DNA of 64,000 nucleotides from Anthracocystis setariae (GCA_928724745.1 CAKMXJ010000011.1:496001-560000), one strand, 5' to 3'; positions 10,245 to 21,400 are shown, numbered from the stretch's first letter. Numbers and translations: made by a program. Notes: generated from the letters alone by a model not told the origin.

Positions 10245-12014
10245 TCAGATGCTCCAAAGCGTATGGCTGGGATCGCAATCGACAATCACGAGATCGTCCT
10301 CCTGTGCTCCTTCTTCAAACAGCAGCCTACTCGAATCGTCCAGAACTTTCGTTGGGCTCTCCCCGTCTGCACACAGCTGGAGACCTAGCGCCGTGACCGG
10401 TTGCGTCCGGACGTCTTGCTTCAAGTGGAGACTTAGTGTAAGATTCTTGGGCGACAGCCGATATCCAAGCTCGCGCATGCGAGACGCGATGGCTTCCTTG
10501 AGATCCAGCACAGACGAGTTGGACGAGATGAAGATGCCCGAAAGCGGGCGCGCCGGCGCAACGGCTTGCTCCGCTGAGCCAGAAGCAACCGCACAGGCTG
10601 GGGGTGGAAGCGAATGAAACTCGAGCTCTAGTCGGATCGAAGAGGGTGGCGTCGGTGGGCAGGCGCAAAACCAGTTCTGCGACTCGCCAGCTTCGGCCCA
10701 TGGCGCCTGTACCTGCTGCTCCATCGAACTCAGGCTGAGGGACGAGGCGCACGAGTCGATGCTCTCGGGCAACGACATCTGTGACGCAGTCGAAAAGCGT
10801 CTCGAAAGTTCCTTGGGTGCGACAGGCAGCGAATCCATCAAGCCAAGGCCAGCGAGATTGCCTTCGGTGTTAATGGCAAGCTCGCCTTCTTGATAGCCCG
10901 AATGCGTCGAGTCACTCCTCCTACTGGCATCCAAAGAGGACGGCATGGATACCGAGCGAGGCGCGTAGAAGCCAAGTGCATGGTCCTCGCTCATGCTTGC
11001 ACGAGGATCGGCGGCGGGAGGGCAATCGAATTCCGGGCCACGGCACTGGAAGCTCTCCTCGCTAACCTTCCTTGTCAGTCTACTCGTGGAAGAACTCCTG
11101 GTCGGATCTGGGGACGAAGAAGTACGTCCGGAGAGCATCGCAAACTCGGAAGCGACGGGACAGCTTGACGAGGGCAGCGGATCAAAAATCGAGCGCATCG
11201 ATCTGCGTGCATGCATCTGTCGGATCGACCTGAGCGAAGTGGGAGGAGAGGCAGGCGAGACCATGCGAGAGAGGCTGTGAGCCAGCGACACAGAACAAGG
11301 TGGAGAAGTGCAATGATCGAGCTCGAACTGCTCTGGAACTGCTACGGAAGGCAACAGAGTTGGGCTGCATCGGCGAGCGGTGCGATCGTCGATAGGAACG
11401 ATGAGGATGGGGCAGCTAGTCTGAGAGCGGATCATGGAGGAAGAGCTGACGCCGAGAGCATCAGGGTTGGGGGAAAGATCGGTGACAGGCGAAGTGCTCG
11501 GTCGTGCGGGGCGAGCGGGACGAGTTGCAAGAGTCTGCTCCCCGTCCCAAGAAGGGGGAAGAGGAGAGGAGATGTGGTGGGCGATGGAAGTTGAGCTGGA
11601 AGTGGAGGAGGTACAGCTCGAGCTTGCGCTGCTGCCGAAGAAGAACGGACGAGAAAGAGCACGTCGGATAGGAGACTTGGTGACGTGTGCGCCGACGGTA
11701 CAGCTAGGGTTGACCGGGCTCAGAGGAGGTGTAAGGGCATCGAGATCGTGCGCATGCAGAGCGGAAGAAGAGACCAAGGTGGGCGAGGAGACGAAACGGG
11801 ACGAGGATGAAGCTGATGGCGTGACGGGCGAGGGCGATGGGCAGCGAAAGTGATGCGGTCGTGGCGTGAGCAAGCTGGAAGAAGCAGCCGACGAGGGGCC
11901 ATCGACTTGGTATTGCTTGGCAGCATCCACGTCGATAGGCTGCACAGGCTTGGTTTTGGAGTTGCGGCGGCGTATCGAGGCAAGCTTGCCGAAGGGAGTC
12001 GAAAACGGCGTCAT
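10245..12014 (-). CDS. Unrecognised Ser-rich protein with possible ubiquitin-like C-terminal domain
   Basis: I do not recognise the family. Using the ATG at 12014 the product is 589 residues; an ATG 11 codons upstream (12047) is the alternative. The N-terminus is basic (SIRRRNSKTK). The next 450 residues are Ser/Pro/Thr-rich and low in hydrophobic clusters, with many SP and RxxS-like sites that suggest a phosphorylated, disordered region. The last 110 or so residues look folded: alternating strands and a helix around VLDLKEAIASRMRELGY, then LTLSLHLKQDV, VLDDSSRLLFEEGAQEDD and LVIVD. The order strand-helix-strand-'VLDD..L.E.G...DDL.IVD' resembles a ubiquitin-like (beta-grasp) fold; this is inference from pattern only. 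No intron is evident. Confidence 0.6.
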   Translation of the reverse strand: MTPFSTPFGKLASIRRRNSKTKPVQPIDVDAAKQYQVDGPSSAASSSLLTPRPHHFRCPSPSPVTPSASSSSRFVSSPTLVSSSALHAHDLDALTPPLSPVNPSCTVGAHVTKSPIRRALSRPFFFGSSASSSCTSSTSSSTSIAHHISSPLPPSWDGEQTLATRPARPARPSTSPVTDLSPNPDALGVSSSSMIRSQTSCPILIVPIDDRTARRCSPTLLPSVAVPEQFELDHCTSPPCSVSLAHSLSRMVSPASPPTSLRSIRQMHARRSMRSIFDPLPSSSCPVASEFAMLSGRTSSSPDPTRSSSTSRLTRKVSEESFQCRGPEFDCPPAADPRASMSEDHALGFYAPRSVSMPSSLDASRRSDSTHSGYQEGELAINTEGNLAGLGLMDSLPVAPKELSRRFSTASQMSLPESIDSCASSLSLSSMEQQVQAPWAEAGESQNWFCACPPTPPSSIRLELEFHSLPPPACAVASGSAEQAVAPARPLSGIFISSNSSVLDLKEAIASRMRELGYRLSPKNLTLSLHLKQDVRTQPVTALGLQLCADGESPTKVLDDSSRLLFEEGAQEDDLVIVDCDPSHTLWSI

Positions 12015-15000
12015 GATCGTAGCGCTACGCTGATGTGCTTGGAACAACGCCAGTCACAGAGTGGTAGCTATGATGGTGTGTAGATGGGGCAAAGAGCCCT
12101 GAACACCAGCAGTAGTAGCGATGCTACGCTGGTTGCGGCTGGGAGATAAGGTCTGCTGAGTCGAGCTAGATAGGAGAGGATAGAACAGCGTACTGTACAG
12201 GCAGCGGGCCAAGCCGACGATCCAGCGTGGTTCACCGTGTATATATGAGACGGAGCGCCCAGCGTGCCGTTGCTGACAGGAAAGCGGAAGACAAAGCGTT
12301 GGGGCTCGGAATGTCGGCTTGACCGACAGTGGCGTGAGAATGAGAAGCTCTGGGTCTGGTTAAAGCACACTCAGCACGACTAGAGGTTGAGTGGGACAGC
12401 TGCAAATGTGAAATATTAAGGGTAAGCTCGCGGAAAAAATCCGACGAATGGGGGCGGCGGCGGGACTGTCCGACAACAGATCCAGTGCCGCTATCAAAGG
12501 TACAAGGCCCATCTTGGCGGGCCAGGTGCTCCGCCTGCAAGGGACGGGGGATCCGTGACAATCAGGGTCTAGTTTGGAAATCAGTCACTCTGCGACAGAG
12601 CTGTCAAAACCAACGCTTGGCGATTCGCATCGGCTGACGCGGCAGGCAAAGACCGCACCACATGCATGGCTGCAGCAGCCGCAGATACACAGAGAAACAG
12701 AAACAGACACAACAGATACAGATACAGATACAGAAGCAAGGGCGCAGCATACGACGGCAGAAGCTCAGGTCGGATTAAACTCTGGATAAAATGGATAAAA
12801 AAAGGGAACGCAGATGCAAATCCTCGGCGTGACATGGCAATCAGCCCATCGTCACCGCGCACACTGGCAACCATGTCAGCATGATATTAATAGATGAGTG
12901 TTGGACTGTATCACAGCGAGGTCCTCTCATGAACGGATGCACTCATCGTCGCAAGCTGCGTCAGACGTCTGACAACGCTTGGGAGGTACTGTACATTCAT
13001 TTCGCCTCAAGCGAGAGCGGCGGGACGAGAGCCAATGAGGAGGAAGAAGACGACGTAAAAGAAGAAAAGCCCAGCCAGACGAATGCACCTCCGGTCTAGC
13101 GAAACACCAAGCGAGCTGCGCGCTGCACCTAGGAACCCAATTAACTGCAACGCTCACCATTGCATGGGCAGATTTGGCCTTGCAATTTAGCACGACAGAT
13201 TTGTACAGTATTGTATGTTGTATCAGTACTGTGGCTGCGGTCGAGATCGCCTTGCAGGCTGCGCTGACGCTGAGGAAGCAAGGATCGACCATCTTGCAGT
13301 CTGGGCCCGTCCCCTCCTTGCTTGAGCAGTCAAAGCCAACGGGCTAAGCGACACGGGAAACAGGATCACGCCGAGCGGCATTGGCTGGACGACTAGTTCC
13401 TATTTGCAAGTCGTCTTGTGATCAACAATTTGACATCGTCGTTCTGTATCCATATTATTGTGTTTGCTGCTCTCTTTTGCGCTTGGCACAATCAGCAGAA
13501 TCCTGTCAATCACCTCAAGCTTGGACCCAATTGCCAGCCAAGCCATGCCGAGACGCGCGAGCGGGTTCTCCCCATTGTCCTGCAATTCGCAAGGCAGGCC
13601 GTGTACGGATATGGGCCTGTCTCGCTTTGCAAGCGGGAAATCACTCTTGGCGCCACTCTGCTCTTCCTTCTTCTTCTTCTTCTTCTTCTTCTTCTTCATC
13701 TTCTTCCTCCTCGTCTCGTTGCATCGAAATGACTCGGATGGTCATGCATGCGCCGAAAAAGGGTCCAACGCGAGATCTTTCGGCTGCTTGTCTCACCCCG
13801 TCCTGCCAGAGCAAGGAGTGTCCCACACACCATCCCGTCCAGTTGCTACGGTCTCTCTGTCCCCGGCACGACCTTGTTGCTTTCTTGTATCTTCTCCCAT
13901 CCATTCTCTTCGCCATTCCGAGCTGGTGAATTCCCTTGCCCTGATAGTCCCAACGCTGGACATAGAAAAGGATCCAATGCGGGGCGGCAAACGGCAAATG
14001 GAGTGGCGATCGAACTGTGCACATTATCTGCAAGAGTGCTGCACCCTTGTGGCCTCTTGGCTTCCATGCACTGTACCGTATGCCAGCTTGCCAGTCCTCC
14101 AGCCCCAAGGAAATTGACAGTACAGTACTGTACGGTGATGTTGTACCACAACTGCGACGACTCGCGCCTGCAAGCCTGCTGCACAGCTGCACGGCTGCAT
14201 GTGAAGCTGAGCTAGTCTGTATCCGAATTTCTTTTCGACACGTTCATGGCCTCGCTTGCCTGGAGCTCTAGAACATCATCGACAGTACAGTACTGTGCTG
14301 CGCAGTAGCGTTCTGGACCTTGCTTGCTGCCGTACCCTTGCCTCGCCATGGAGAACACAGTTGTGGCGTGACCTGCTCCCAAATCACCGAAGCAGCTTCT
14401 ATCTGAACCATTCCTTGGCTCTCGCCTCGCATGGGAAAAAGAAACGAAAGAAACTCTTTACCCTGGATGACCCTTTTCACAGCACGGAATTGCGTACGAC
14501 AAATCGTTCGCTGCGCCAGTCGCTGACTACCTCGTTGTGGTGGACCAGCTTCGAACACAGGCAACCTGGCGACGTTGCACAATGGCAAGCAGCTGGCTTG
14601 GCAAGTCGCTCGCCCATCTATTCAGCAAGCGCGATCAGCCAGCTGATATGCTCTCGCTTCGAAACCGACCTGAGGCTGCGCAGCCCATTTCTGTTCGCGA
14701 GCTGCCAGGGCTACCACGCTAATCAAGCCACCTCTCGCGTCGTAACCTAATACAGCTAGCATCTCCGAACGCTCCCAAACTGTCCGCCAGTCGTTCAGCT
14801 CCTCCTTGGTCGCCGTCGACCATTGCAGGGCTTTACCCTCTCCGATGTTTTAGTGAGACAATCGCCTAATTTTCAGTCCCAGAAAGGAGAGAAAAAAAAA
14901 TTAGAAAAAAAAGGGCCAAGAAATAAGGGCAGCAAAATTACCCCGCTCTGGCAACGTATCCTCGGCAACAGTTGAGCCGCGGACCCGACTTTTCTTCCTG

Positions 15001-15254
15001 GACGTAAGGACGAACGGCTCCTGATCATTGGCAAGAGGCCAGGTAACCTGTCAAAATCTAAAGATCATCGAACCGGAGCCAAAGAGGTGTACACGTCCCA
15101 TCCGATCTTGATCGTTCCGACGTTCATATCCCCGATTCTGACAGCATCATCTCATCGACGTCGTTGCGAATCGACAAACCAAGCTGATCATCATGTCCAT
15201 GTTTCCAAGCTAATGACCTGGTATTGATGGCATGCTTTGCTCTATATAAGTGAA
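12015..15254. other. 3.2-kb gene-poor intergenic region
   Basis: This lies upstream of the Ser-rich gene and downstream of DOP1. Many short overlapping frames exist on both strands at 13.4-14.7 kb, but none has a recognisable domain, and several depend on the CTT/TTC microsatellite for length. Visible structure is a CAGATA-like repeat at about 12717-12735, the TTC microsatellite at 13668-13697, TATA-like sequences near 12237 and 15241, and three clusters of TACTGTAC-type sequence at 13201-13234, 14116-14133 and 14281-14297. A non-coding RNA or a small multi-exon gene cannot be excluded. Confidence 0.5.
13668..13697. repeat. TTC/GAA trinucleotide microsatellite
   Basis: About ten consecutive TTC units lie in the intergenic region upstream of the Ser-rich gene. 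On the opposite strand they produce only poly-Glu or poly-Lys in doubtful short frames. Confidence 0.9.
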
Positions 15255-18200
15255 TCACCCTTCCACCTCCATGATCTTGTCGCCGACCGTGGCATCCGCA
15301 TCAAACATGTCGGCTAACAAGCACGCTTCGACGTCTTGCCAATCCACATCTCTGTCCTCATAGTTGCCCTCGAATGCATTCTGACTGACGCTGTTCAAGA
15401 ACGGCACCAACTCTGCCACCGTCTTGATCCTTCTCACCCTACCCAACTGTAACCTTCTCTTTCCCTCTCCTGTCGCTCGGATACTCCTCGCTGTACTGTG
15501 ATGACCGCGGTCGTCCCTCTGGAACGCCGTCGACAGGCCATCGAGCAGCGTCTCGGCCTGGAAGTCGTCGCTCGGGTAGACCGCATCGATGGTATCGGTG
15601 ACAAAGAGCCACTCGTTGATCTGAAACTCTTCGGGCTGCAACAGCACCAAAAGATCCAACAACTTCAACGTCCCCAACAACAACGCTCTTCCGTCCTCGC
15701 TCTCCTTGAGCCCACCCGCGCCCTCCTCTGCCACCACACCATCATACAGCCGCATCAGCTCGGTCATCAGCACGGGCCAGAAACTCGTCAAATGCCTCGC
15801 ACTCAACCTCACCAACAACACGCGCATACACAGATACACTTCCGCCTGCAACACCTCCGACACTTGACTTCGCAGCAGATCCACCAACTTCTCCTGGATC
15901 AGCGGCAGCTGCGTCAAGAAGCCATCCACTTCGCCTGAGTATAGGGTGAAGCTGAGTCTTCGCAGATTCAGTGCACGCGACAGCATCTCGAGTTCGCGAT
16001 TGGCAAAAATGTTGGCGGCCGCCGCCGAGGCCGAGACGCGCGCCAGCACATCGACGAGTCGCTCCTTGTCCTGCGTCATGAGCGCCAGGACGATCGGCTT
16101 CCAACGGTTCGCCTGCAACAGAGGCATCGAAAAGAACCGCGCATCGCCAAACAGATCCGCCACTGTGCTGCGCCAAGCTTTGACCATCCCCGGCATCCGC
16201 ACCAGCTCGGCGATCACCGCAAGGACACTTGCATCCACCTCCAGCGTCCGAGACCGCGTGCGCGCTGCAGGAGCGACTATGTAGTAGACCGCATTCGAGA
16301 CAATCGCCTGAATCCGATCCGCATCCATCTGCATCTTCCTCAGCGCCGCCAGTCCTCGAGAGGCGATAAAGTGGTTGATGGCGTCTATGACACTTCCTGC
16401 CGTGTTGGCGGCGTTTTCGTCGTCGAGCAAGACCAATTCGCCTGCCTCCTTGTCTTCATCGAGATTGTCCCGGCCCGAGCGCCGCATCCAGGTCGACTGG
16501 TCGAACGATCGACCCGAGATTAAGATGCACGAGTCGATCAGCTTGACAAAGTTGTCCTGCAGTTCGCGTCGGGTCCGCTTATCTTCGATCGCGGTGGTAA
16601 GGCACATCTTCTCGGCCAGCGCAGTAAAGATGCGCAGCATCGGGTAGACATGCACCTTCCTCGCCATGCCGTTGGCGACAAAATCTTTGACAAACACCAC
16701 CGCCACCGGCCACACTTGCGTTGCCTCCGGCGGCTCCATCCTCGCCAGAACTGCGTCGAAGAAGCGGAACAGCGTCGCATCGCTCACACTCGACGCCGTC
16801 GATAGGCTTCCGGCGGACTTCCTCGTCCTGTCCGAGTCCGAGCGAATGCGGGCGCCGAGGACATCGCACAGGAACGTGACCACGATCTGTGCTGAGGGGG
16901 CCACGATGTCGAGGATCTCGATCACGGCGCTGATGGCTGCCTCGTCGCGAGCCTTGCCGGGGCGCACACTTGTCTGCCAACAATCCAGAAGCGCCTCGAC
17001 CGTCTCGGCGGGATGCGCACGGTAGATGCGCTCAAACGAACGTCGACAACGCACCTTGACTTTGCCCCGCATCGCATCGAGGGACAACGACTTTGCATCC
17101 GTCGGCGAGAGCTCCATACCGCACAGCGTCCATACGCGGTGTAATGTACGGATGGTGACGAGCAAACTGCGGCTCCGACCCTCGTCTGCATTCTCTGCTC
17201 TTTCCGCGTCTGCACTTCCATCCGAGGAGAATACGTTGGAGACATAGCCCAACAGGCCGGGCGGTTGCTCGTGGCTCACCTTCTCGGCTGCATTGGCCGA
17301 GGCATGACTCATGGCCGGACTCTCTGCAGGCCCGACTCGCTGGCCACCCATGCTTGCTGCATCACCGTGGCTGCCCGTGACAAGCATCAGCGACCGCTCG
17401 GCGAGCTGGATGAGCAGCAACAGATCCGACTCGAGGAACGTGCATGTTTGATCATGCGACTGCACTACCAACTCTGCACCAAAAGTAAGTCTGCTTGCTC
17501 CGGGCATAAAGGATGCTCGAACCTCGTGCATAGCCCTGCCGATCAGCTCGCACACCGTTTGGTTGAGCGGCAGGATAAGAGGGTGGACGCTGTGGCGGTA
17601 GAGCGGAGCCGTCATAAGAATAAAGTCGGACCAGTATTGGATGATGGGTCGATTCGATGCGCTGGCCAGTCCTCTCTGGAGCAACGGCAGAAGCAGACGG
17701 TGAGGCTGCTTGTTCTGAGCTTGCGGTGCCGACGGCTTCGGCGCCATGGACTTGTGCGGGAGATCCGCTTCGCTCGCACCGGTCGACTCGACTCGCTGAT
17801 GCAAAGCCGTCGATTGCGACGTTCGTCGCTGCATCAGCTCGGGCCGGCCCGAGTGGCTGGTTTTGGCCGCGAGGATGTTATGAAGCGTGTGCAGCATCCT
17901 GTTCTGGACCGTCGTGCAGCCCTGATGGGTGGCGATGAGCAGATTCTCGATCAGCAGCGTCTCGAGCTGGTCGAGACGTTGGGAAGGCGGGGTGCTGCGT
18001 TGGACAAAGCATTGCACCACGTCAACAGCGGCGACACGCAGCGCTGTCAATGCGGATCCGTACGATCCCTGAAGTCGATCCGACGCGTAGCTGCCGATCC
18101 AAAAGCTGCACTGGTCGAGCAACACTTCGAGATACATGGTCGATCCTGCCACGGCGTCGCTTCGGATGAGCTGCTTGGTGGATGCACTCAGCGAGACCGA

Positions 18201-21104
18201 CATGGCTGTCGATGCGAGCGCCCTGGCCAAGCCGGCTCCTCCAAAGCGTGCGAGTGCCGAGAGCGTCCGGAATGCATACAGGACATGTTGCTGATTGAAA
18301 GGCTCCTTGACTTGGGAAAAGCTGACGCGAATGCCATCCATGTCCATCGCCGACGTCTCCACCTGTTGCGGTCGATTGCGCAGAAGCATGTGCAGCAGCG
18401 GGTCTACTACCTTGATGTACGACCTCAGGTTGGCTCGCAACCATACTTCTGCTTGTTGTTTTTCTCCAGCATCTAGCGACTGCAGCTTGTCGAGCACAAG
18501 TAGCAGCGGCGTTCGCAGCTCATCCGTCGACACATCCTCCGAGAGCCTCCAAAAGGTGCCGAATGCAACCAGCGCAGCTGCGCGAGCGTCGTCGGTGCCG
18601 CGGCTGAGCTGCTGTGTCATGGCGGTCTCCAATCTGGAACGTTGGGTGACCTTGTGGGTGGCCCAGAGCAGCTCGACGGCGCGCACATGGTACGGCGACA
18701 TGTCGGGCGCCAGGTAGCGTAGGAGCGAGGCAGCGATTCGATCGAGCACATGAGGCGGATCAAGCTCGATTGGGCTCTCGAGTGCGCGACAGATACAGCA
18801 CGAGATGAGCACTTCGACGATGCGCTCGGCTTCGGCGAAGGTGGACAAGCGATCGAGATGGCCGAGCAGCGTCGAGGCCCACTTGTTTGCATCCCATGGC
18901 AGCTTGGCTGTGCGGATGTCTTTGATGGGTTGGGAGGTGACGAGAGCGATCTCTTGGGCAGCCTCGGATCCATCGACGACACGCATGACATCGGCAAACA
19001 CGTCCAGAGCACGGACAAACGGCTCGATGGCTGCGGTGGAAGCGTCGGAGACGCGCTGTCCGCATTGCAGGCAGACGGTGCCCAAAAGCTCGACAAGGGC
19101 GGTGGCAGAGACGGGATCCTGGAAGCTGACAAAGTTGCGTGCGGCTTGCTGGCCGTCGGTTTCGCTGGACGCGTAGAAGCTGCGTGCGCGCTCTAAAAAG
19201 TCGCTCGACGTTGCTACGTGCTTGACCTTGTTGTCGGCGAGGCGGACAAAGACACGCGAGGGCATGACAGTCACGAGCAGCTTGAGCAATTCCAGCGCAT
19301 CGAGGACGCGCATCGTGGCTTCTTGGTCCCACGATCCAGCCTGCTGGAGCTGACGATGCAAGAGCTGGCAGATGGCTGCAAACAGAAGCGGGACGTGGAT
19401 CTGCTTGATCTCTTCGTCGTGGATGTGGAAGGCCTTGAAGATAAAGCAGAGCAGCGCTAGCGGAGAATGCGTCAGGTGCTGGGAGGGCGATGCTTCCGCT
19501 TCTGTGCTGTGTGCTGGTGTGAATTGCAGGGTGATGGCGTGCAGGAACTGACCGTAAAGCAGGAAAGGGTCGACGACCTCAAAGAGCATCTTTGCCGTGG
19601 TCATGAGGTCCTCCTCCTGGCCTCTGGCGACCTGTAGACTGATGGCATCAAAAGCATCGAGCGCCAACACGCGTGTCAAGGATTGGCCGATCTCCCACTT
19701 GTCGAGCAGCGACACAAAAATGCGATAGGGGTTCTGACGGTCTGCAGGATCGACGTGTGCCTCGTCGAAACCTTGCTTGAGCGCGCTGCGGACGAGATCG
19801 AGGCCGTTCTCGCGGAGAAAGGCAGTCTGTGCTTCGGGAGCCTCATCTGCGCCGAGGAGCCAGGTATAGAGCCTGCGATTGAGACTGAGATCTTTGCGGA
19901 GGACGACGTTGAGCGCGGAGCGGATGAGGAGCGTCTGGTCTGGACGCTTGACAGAGTTGCGAAAGAGCGGCTTGTCGATCTGAAGATGGGTTACGAGGAT
20001 TTCGAGGGTGTTTCGCCGCACCAACAGCAGGTCGTCGTCGAGAGCGTGTGCGAGGCCACGCACCATGAGGCCGAGATCTTTGCCGACGAGAAGGGTGGGG
20101 TCCTTGTGGTTCTGGACTGGGGGCAATCTGCGTGCCAGATAGTTGAGGGATGCCAGACGAACCAGAGGCGTGGTGATCAGGGTGAGCCATAGGTTTTGCA
20201 AGAAATAGGGTTGGGTGACGGCGTCCGAGATGGCGTCGAGGAGGCGCAAGGTGCGTTCGTAGTATTCGCTGGTTTCCTCTTCCAGTCCCGGTAATAGGGC
20301 CATCTGCAAGGCTTTGGTGAGAGGTCGGAGGTCGTCCTGGAGTGGCAGGTAGAAGGACTCGTAGATAGTAAGCAAGGCGGGTTTGGCCGAAGTAGAGGCA
20401 TACTGATAAAAGGGGAGCAAACCGCTGGTCCAGACTTGGAGGTCTCTTCTCAGGCCGTCGGGTCCAATGACGCTAAGGATATGGTGATATACCTCGAGGG
20501 CACGCTGATGTACACCGGAGGGCAGCGCAGGATTGAGACACTGTGCGAGACGTTTTGCCACGAAGAGCTTGCGCGGGATGACGTTGTAGGCGGGATAGGC
20601 CTGTATAGCCTTATGGAGGCGCGCTAGGAAGGAGATGAAGTCGGCCCACTCGCTGACACTATCGAACGAGGCGAGGGTCCTATCGATGAGCGAAAGGTAC
20701 TTTTTGAACTTGGCATCGGAATAAAGCGCTCTTTCGGTCTGGAGAGCCCAGGCTTTCTCTGCACGTTTGGCTGCACTGGTCTTCCAAAGCTCGCTGGACT
20801 CGATGATGCTGGTTCTTGGGCGTGCTTTAGGGCTGACGGTTGCTAAGGATCCGGACGGCTGCACGGGGGGAAGGACGGATTTTGGCCTCGATTCATGGTG
20901 GGTTCGACGGTGCGTGCCTGGTTGTGGTGCCGAGGAGGCTGAGCTCAAGTCGAGCTGGACGTCTGCCGAGGATGGCTTGAGGGTAGGCGCTTGGGCCAGT
21001 CGAGAAGGCAAGGAGCTGAGAGAAGTGCTGCTACCCCCAACTCTGCGCAGCGCCTTTTGAGAGGCACTATCGTTGCTCTGGACCCTCTCTATTGGACTCG
21101 ACAT
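15255..21104 (-). CDS. DOP1: Dopey family protein Dop1
   Basis: Dop1 is a large, peripheral endosome/Golgi protein that works with the flippase regulator Mon2 in membrane traffic and, in fungi, affects polarity and morphogenesis. With the ATG at 21104 (MSSPIERVQSNDS) the product is 1949 residues, the usual size; the open frame reaches 21212 but the extra 36 residues are not Dopey-like. The Dopey N-terminal domain runs from about residue 115 to 420 and contains KYLSLIDRTLASFDSVSEWA and the region around NPALPSGVHQRALEVYHHI. Further helical, HEAT-like segments and two Ser-rich linkers (near 1130-1180 and 1290-1340) follow, and conserved leucine-rich helices continue to the C-terminus. No intron is needed. 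The start is 296 bp from the divergent RRM gene. Confidence 0.93.
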   Translation of the reverse strand: MSSPIERVQSNDSASQKALRRVGGSSTSLSSLPSRLAQAPTLKPSSADVQLDLSSASSAPQPGTHRRTHHESRPKSVLPPVQPSGSLATVSPKARPRTSIIESSELWKTSAAKRAEKAWALQTERALYSDAKFKKYLSLIDRTLASFDSVSEWADFISFLARLHKAIQAYPAYNVIPRKLFVAKRLAQCLNPALPSGVHQRALEVYHHILSVIGPDGLRRDLQVWTSGLLPFYQYASTSAKPALLTIYESFYLPLQDDLRPLTKALQMALLPGLEEETSEYYERTLRLLDAISDAVTQPYFLQNLWLTLITTPLVRLASLNYLARRLPPVQNHKDPTLLVGKDLGLMVRGLAHALDDDLLLVRRNTLEILVTHLQIDKPLFRNSVKRPDQTLLIRSALNVVLRKDLSLNRRLYTWLLGADEAPEAQTAFLRENGLDLVRSALKQGFDEAHVDPADRQNPYRIFVSLLDKWEIGQSLTRVLALDAFDAISLQVARGQEEDLMTTAKMLFEVVDPFLLYGQFLHAITLQFTPAHSTEAEASPSQHLTHSPLALLCFIFKAFHIHDEEIKQIHVPLLFAAICQLLHRQLQQAGSWDQEATMRVLDALELLKLLVTVMPSRVFVRLADNKVKHVATSSDFLERARSFYASSETDGQQAARNFVSFQDPVSATALVELLGTVCLQCGQRVSDASTAAIEPFVRALDVFADVMRVVDGSEAAQEIALVTSQPIKDIRTAKLPWDANKWASTLLGHLDRLSTFAEAERIVEVLISCCICRALESPIELDPPHVLDRIAASLLRYLAPDMSPYHVRAVELLWATHKVTQRSRLETAMTQQLSRGTDDARAAALVAFGTFWRLSEDVSTDELRTPLLLVLDKLQSLDAGEKQQAEVWLRANLRSYIKVVDPLLHMLLRNRPQQVETSAMDMDGIRVSFSQVKEPFNQQHVLYAFRTLSALARFGGAGLARALASTAMSVSLSASTKQLIRSDAVAGSTMYLEVLLDQCSFWIGSYASDRLQGSYGSALTALRVAAVDVVQCFVQRSTPPSQRLDQLETLLIENLLIATHQGCTTVQNRMLHTLHNILAAKTSHSGRPELMQRRTSQSTALHQRVESTGASEADLPHKSMAPKPSAPQAQNKQPHRLLLPLLQRGLASASNRPIIQYWSDFILMTAPLYRHSVHPLILPLNQTVCELIGRAMHEVRASFMPGASRLTFGAELVVQSHDQTCTFLESDLLLLIQLAERSLMLVTGSHGDAASMGGQRVGPAESPAMSHASANAAEKVSHEQPPGLLGYVSNVFSSDGSADAERAENADEGRSRSLLVTIRTLHRVWTLCGMELSPTDAKSLSLDAMRGKVKVRCRRSFERIYRAHPAETVEALLDCWQTSVRPGKARDEAAISAVIEILDIVAPSAQIVVTFLCDVLGARIRSDSDRTRKSAGSLSTASSVSDATLFRFFDAVLARMEPPEATQVWPVAVVFVKDFVANGMARKVHVYPMLRIFTALAEKMCLTTAIEDKRTRRELQDNFVKLIDSCILISGRSFDQSTWMRRSGRDNLDEDKEAGELVLLDDENAANTAGSVIDAINHFIASRGLAALRKMQMDADRIQAIVSNAVYYIVAPAARTRSRTLEVDASVLAVIAELVRMPGMVKAWRSTVADLFGDARFFSMPLLQANRWKPIVLALMTQDKERLVDVLARVSASAAAANIFANRELEMLSRALNLRRLSFTLYSGEVDGFLTQLPLIQEKLVDLLRSQVSEVLQAEVYLCMRVLLVRLSARHLTSFWPVLMTELMRLYDGVVAEEGAGGLKESEDGRALLLGTLKLLDLLVLLQPEEFQINEWLFVTDTIDAVYPSDDFQAETLLDGLSTAFQRDDRGHHSTARSIRATGEGKRRLQLGRVRRIKTVAELVPFLNSVSQNAFEGNYEDRDVDWQDVEACLLADMFDADATVGDKIMEVEG

Positions 21105-21400
21105 GGCTGTATGGTGATGCCGTACTCCAAAGTGGGCATGGTAGGAGGCATGGAACATGGATGGGTGGGATGGTGGTGCATCCCGTGTTAATCGCAGGCC
21201 AAAGTGACACAAATACCAAAAAAAAGCGCGTCTCTTCCGGATTTAACATGCCTGCCGGCGTCCCCACGGCTACTCTTTGCCCAGTCGGATCAACCGAACC
21301 GAGGACACTCTCCACTTTGCCAGGTCAGTTGCCGCTCTCGACGCCAAAGCAACCATCGTGATCAGCCTGGCCGATCCGATTGCTTTGTCAAGCCACAACC
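21105..21400. promoter_or_regulatory. Shared divergent promoter, DOP1 and the RRM gene
   Basis: The two start codons (21104 minus, 21401 plus) are separated by 296 bp with no other gene, so both promoters must lie here or extend into the neighbouring gene. No clear TATA box is seen. The assignment rests on gene orientation only. Confidence 0.6.

Noticed and set aside
13641..14192. 183-codon minus-strand frame in the gene-free region
   Set aside because: Its acidic tail is only the translated TTC/GAA microsatellite; several equally long frames overlap it and none has a domain.
17265..18476. 403-codon plus-strand frame inside DOP1
   Set aside because: Shadow of the DOP1 coding strand with no domain.
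21105..21212. Upstream extension of the DOP1 frame
   Set aside because: The extra 36 residues are His/Pro-rich and unlike Dopey N-termini; the ATG at 21104 is preferred.
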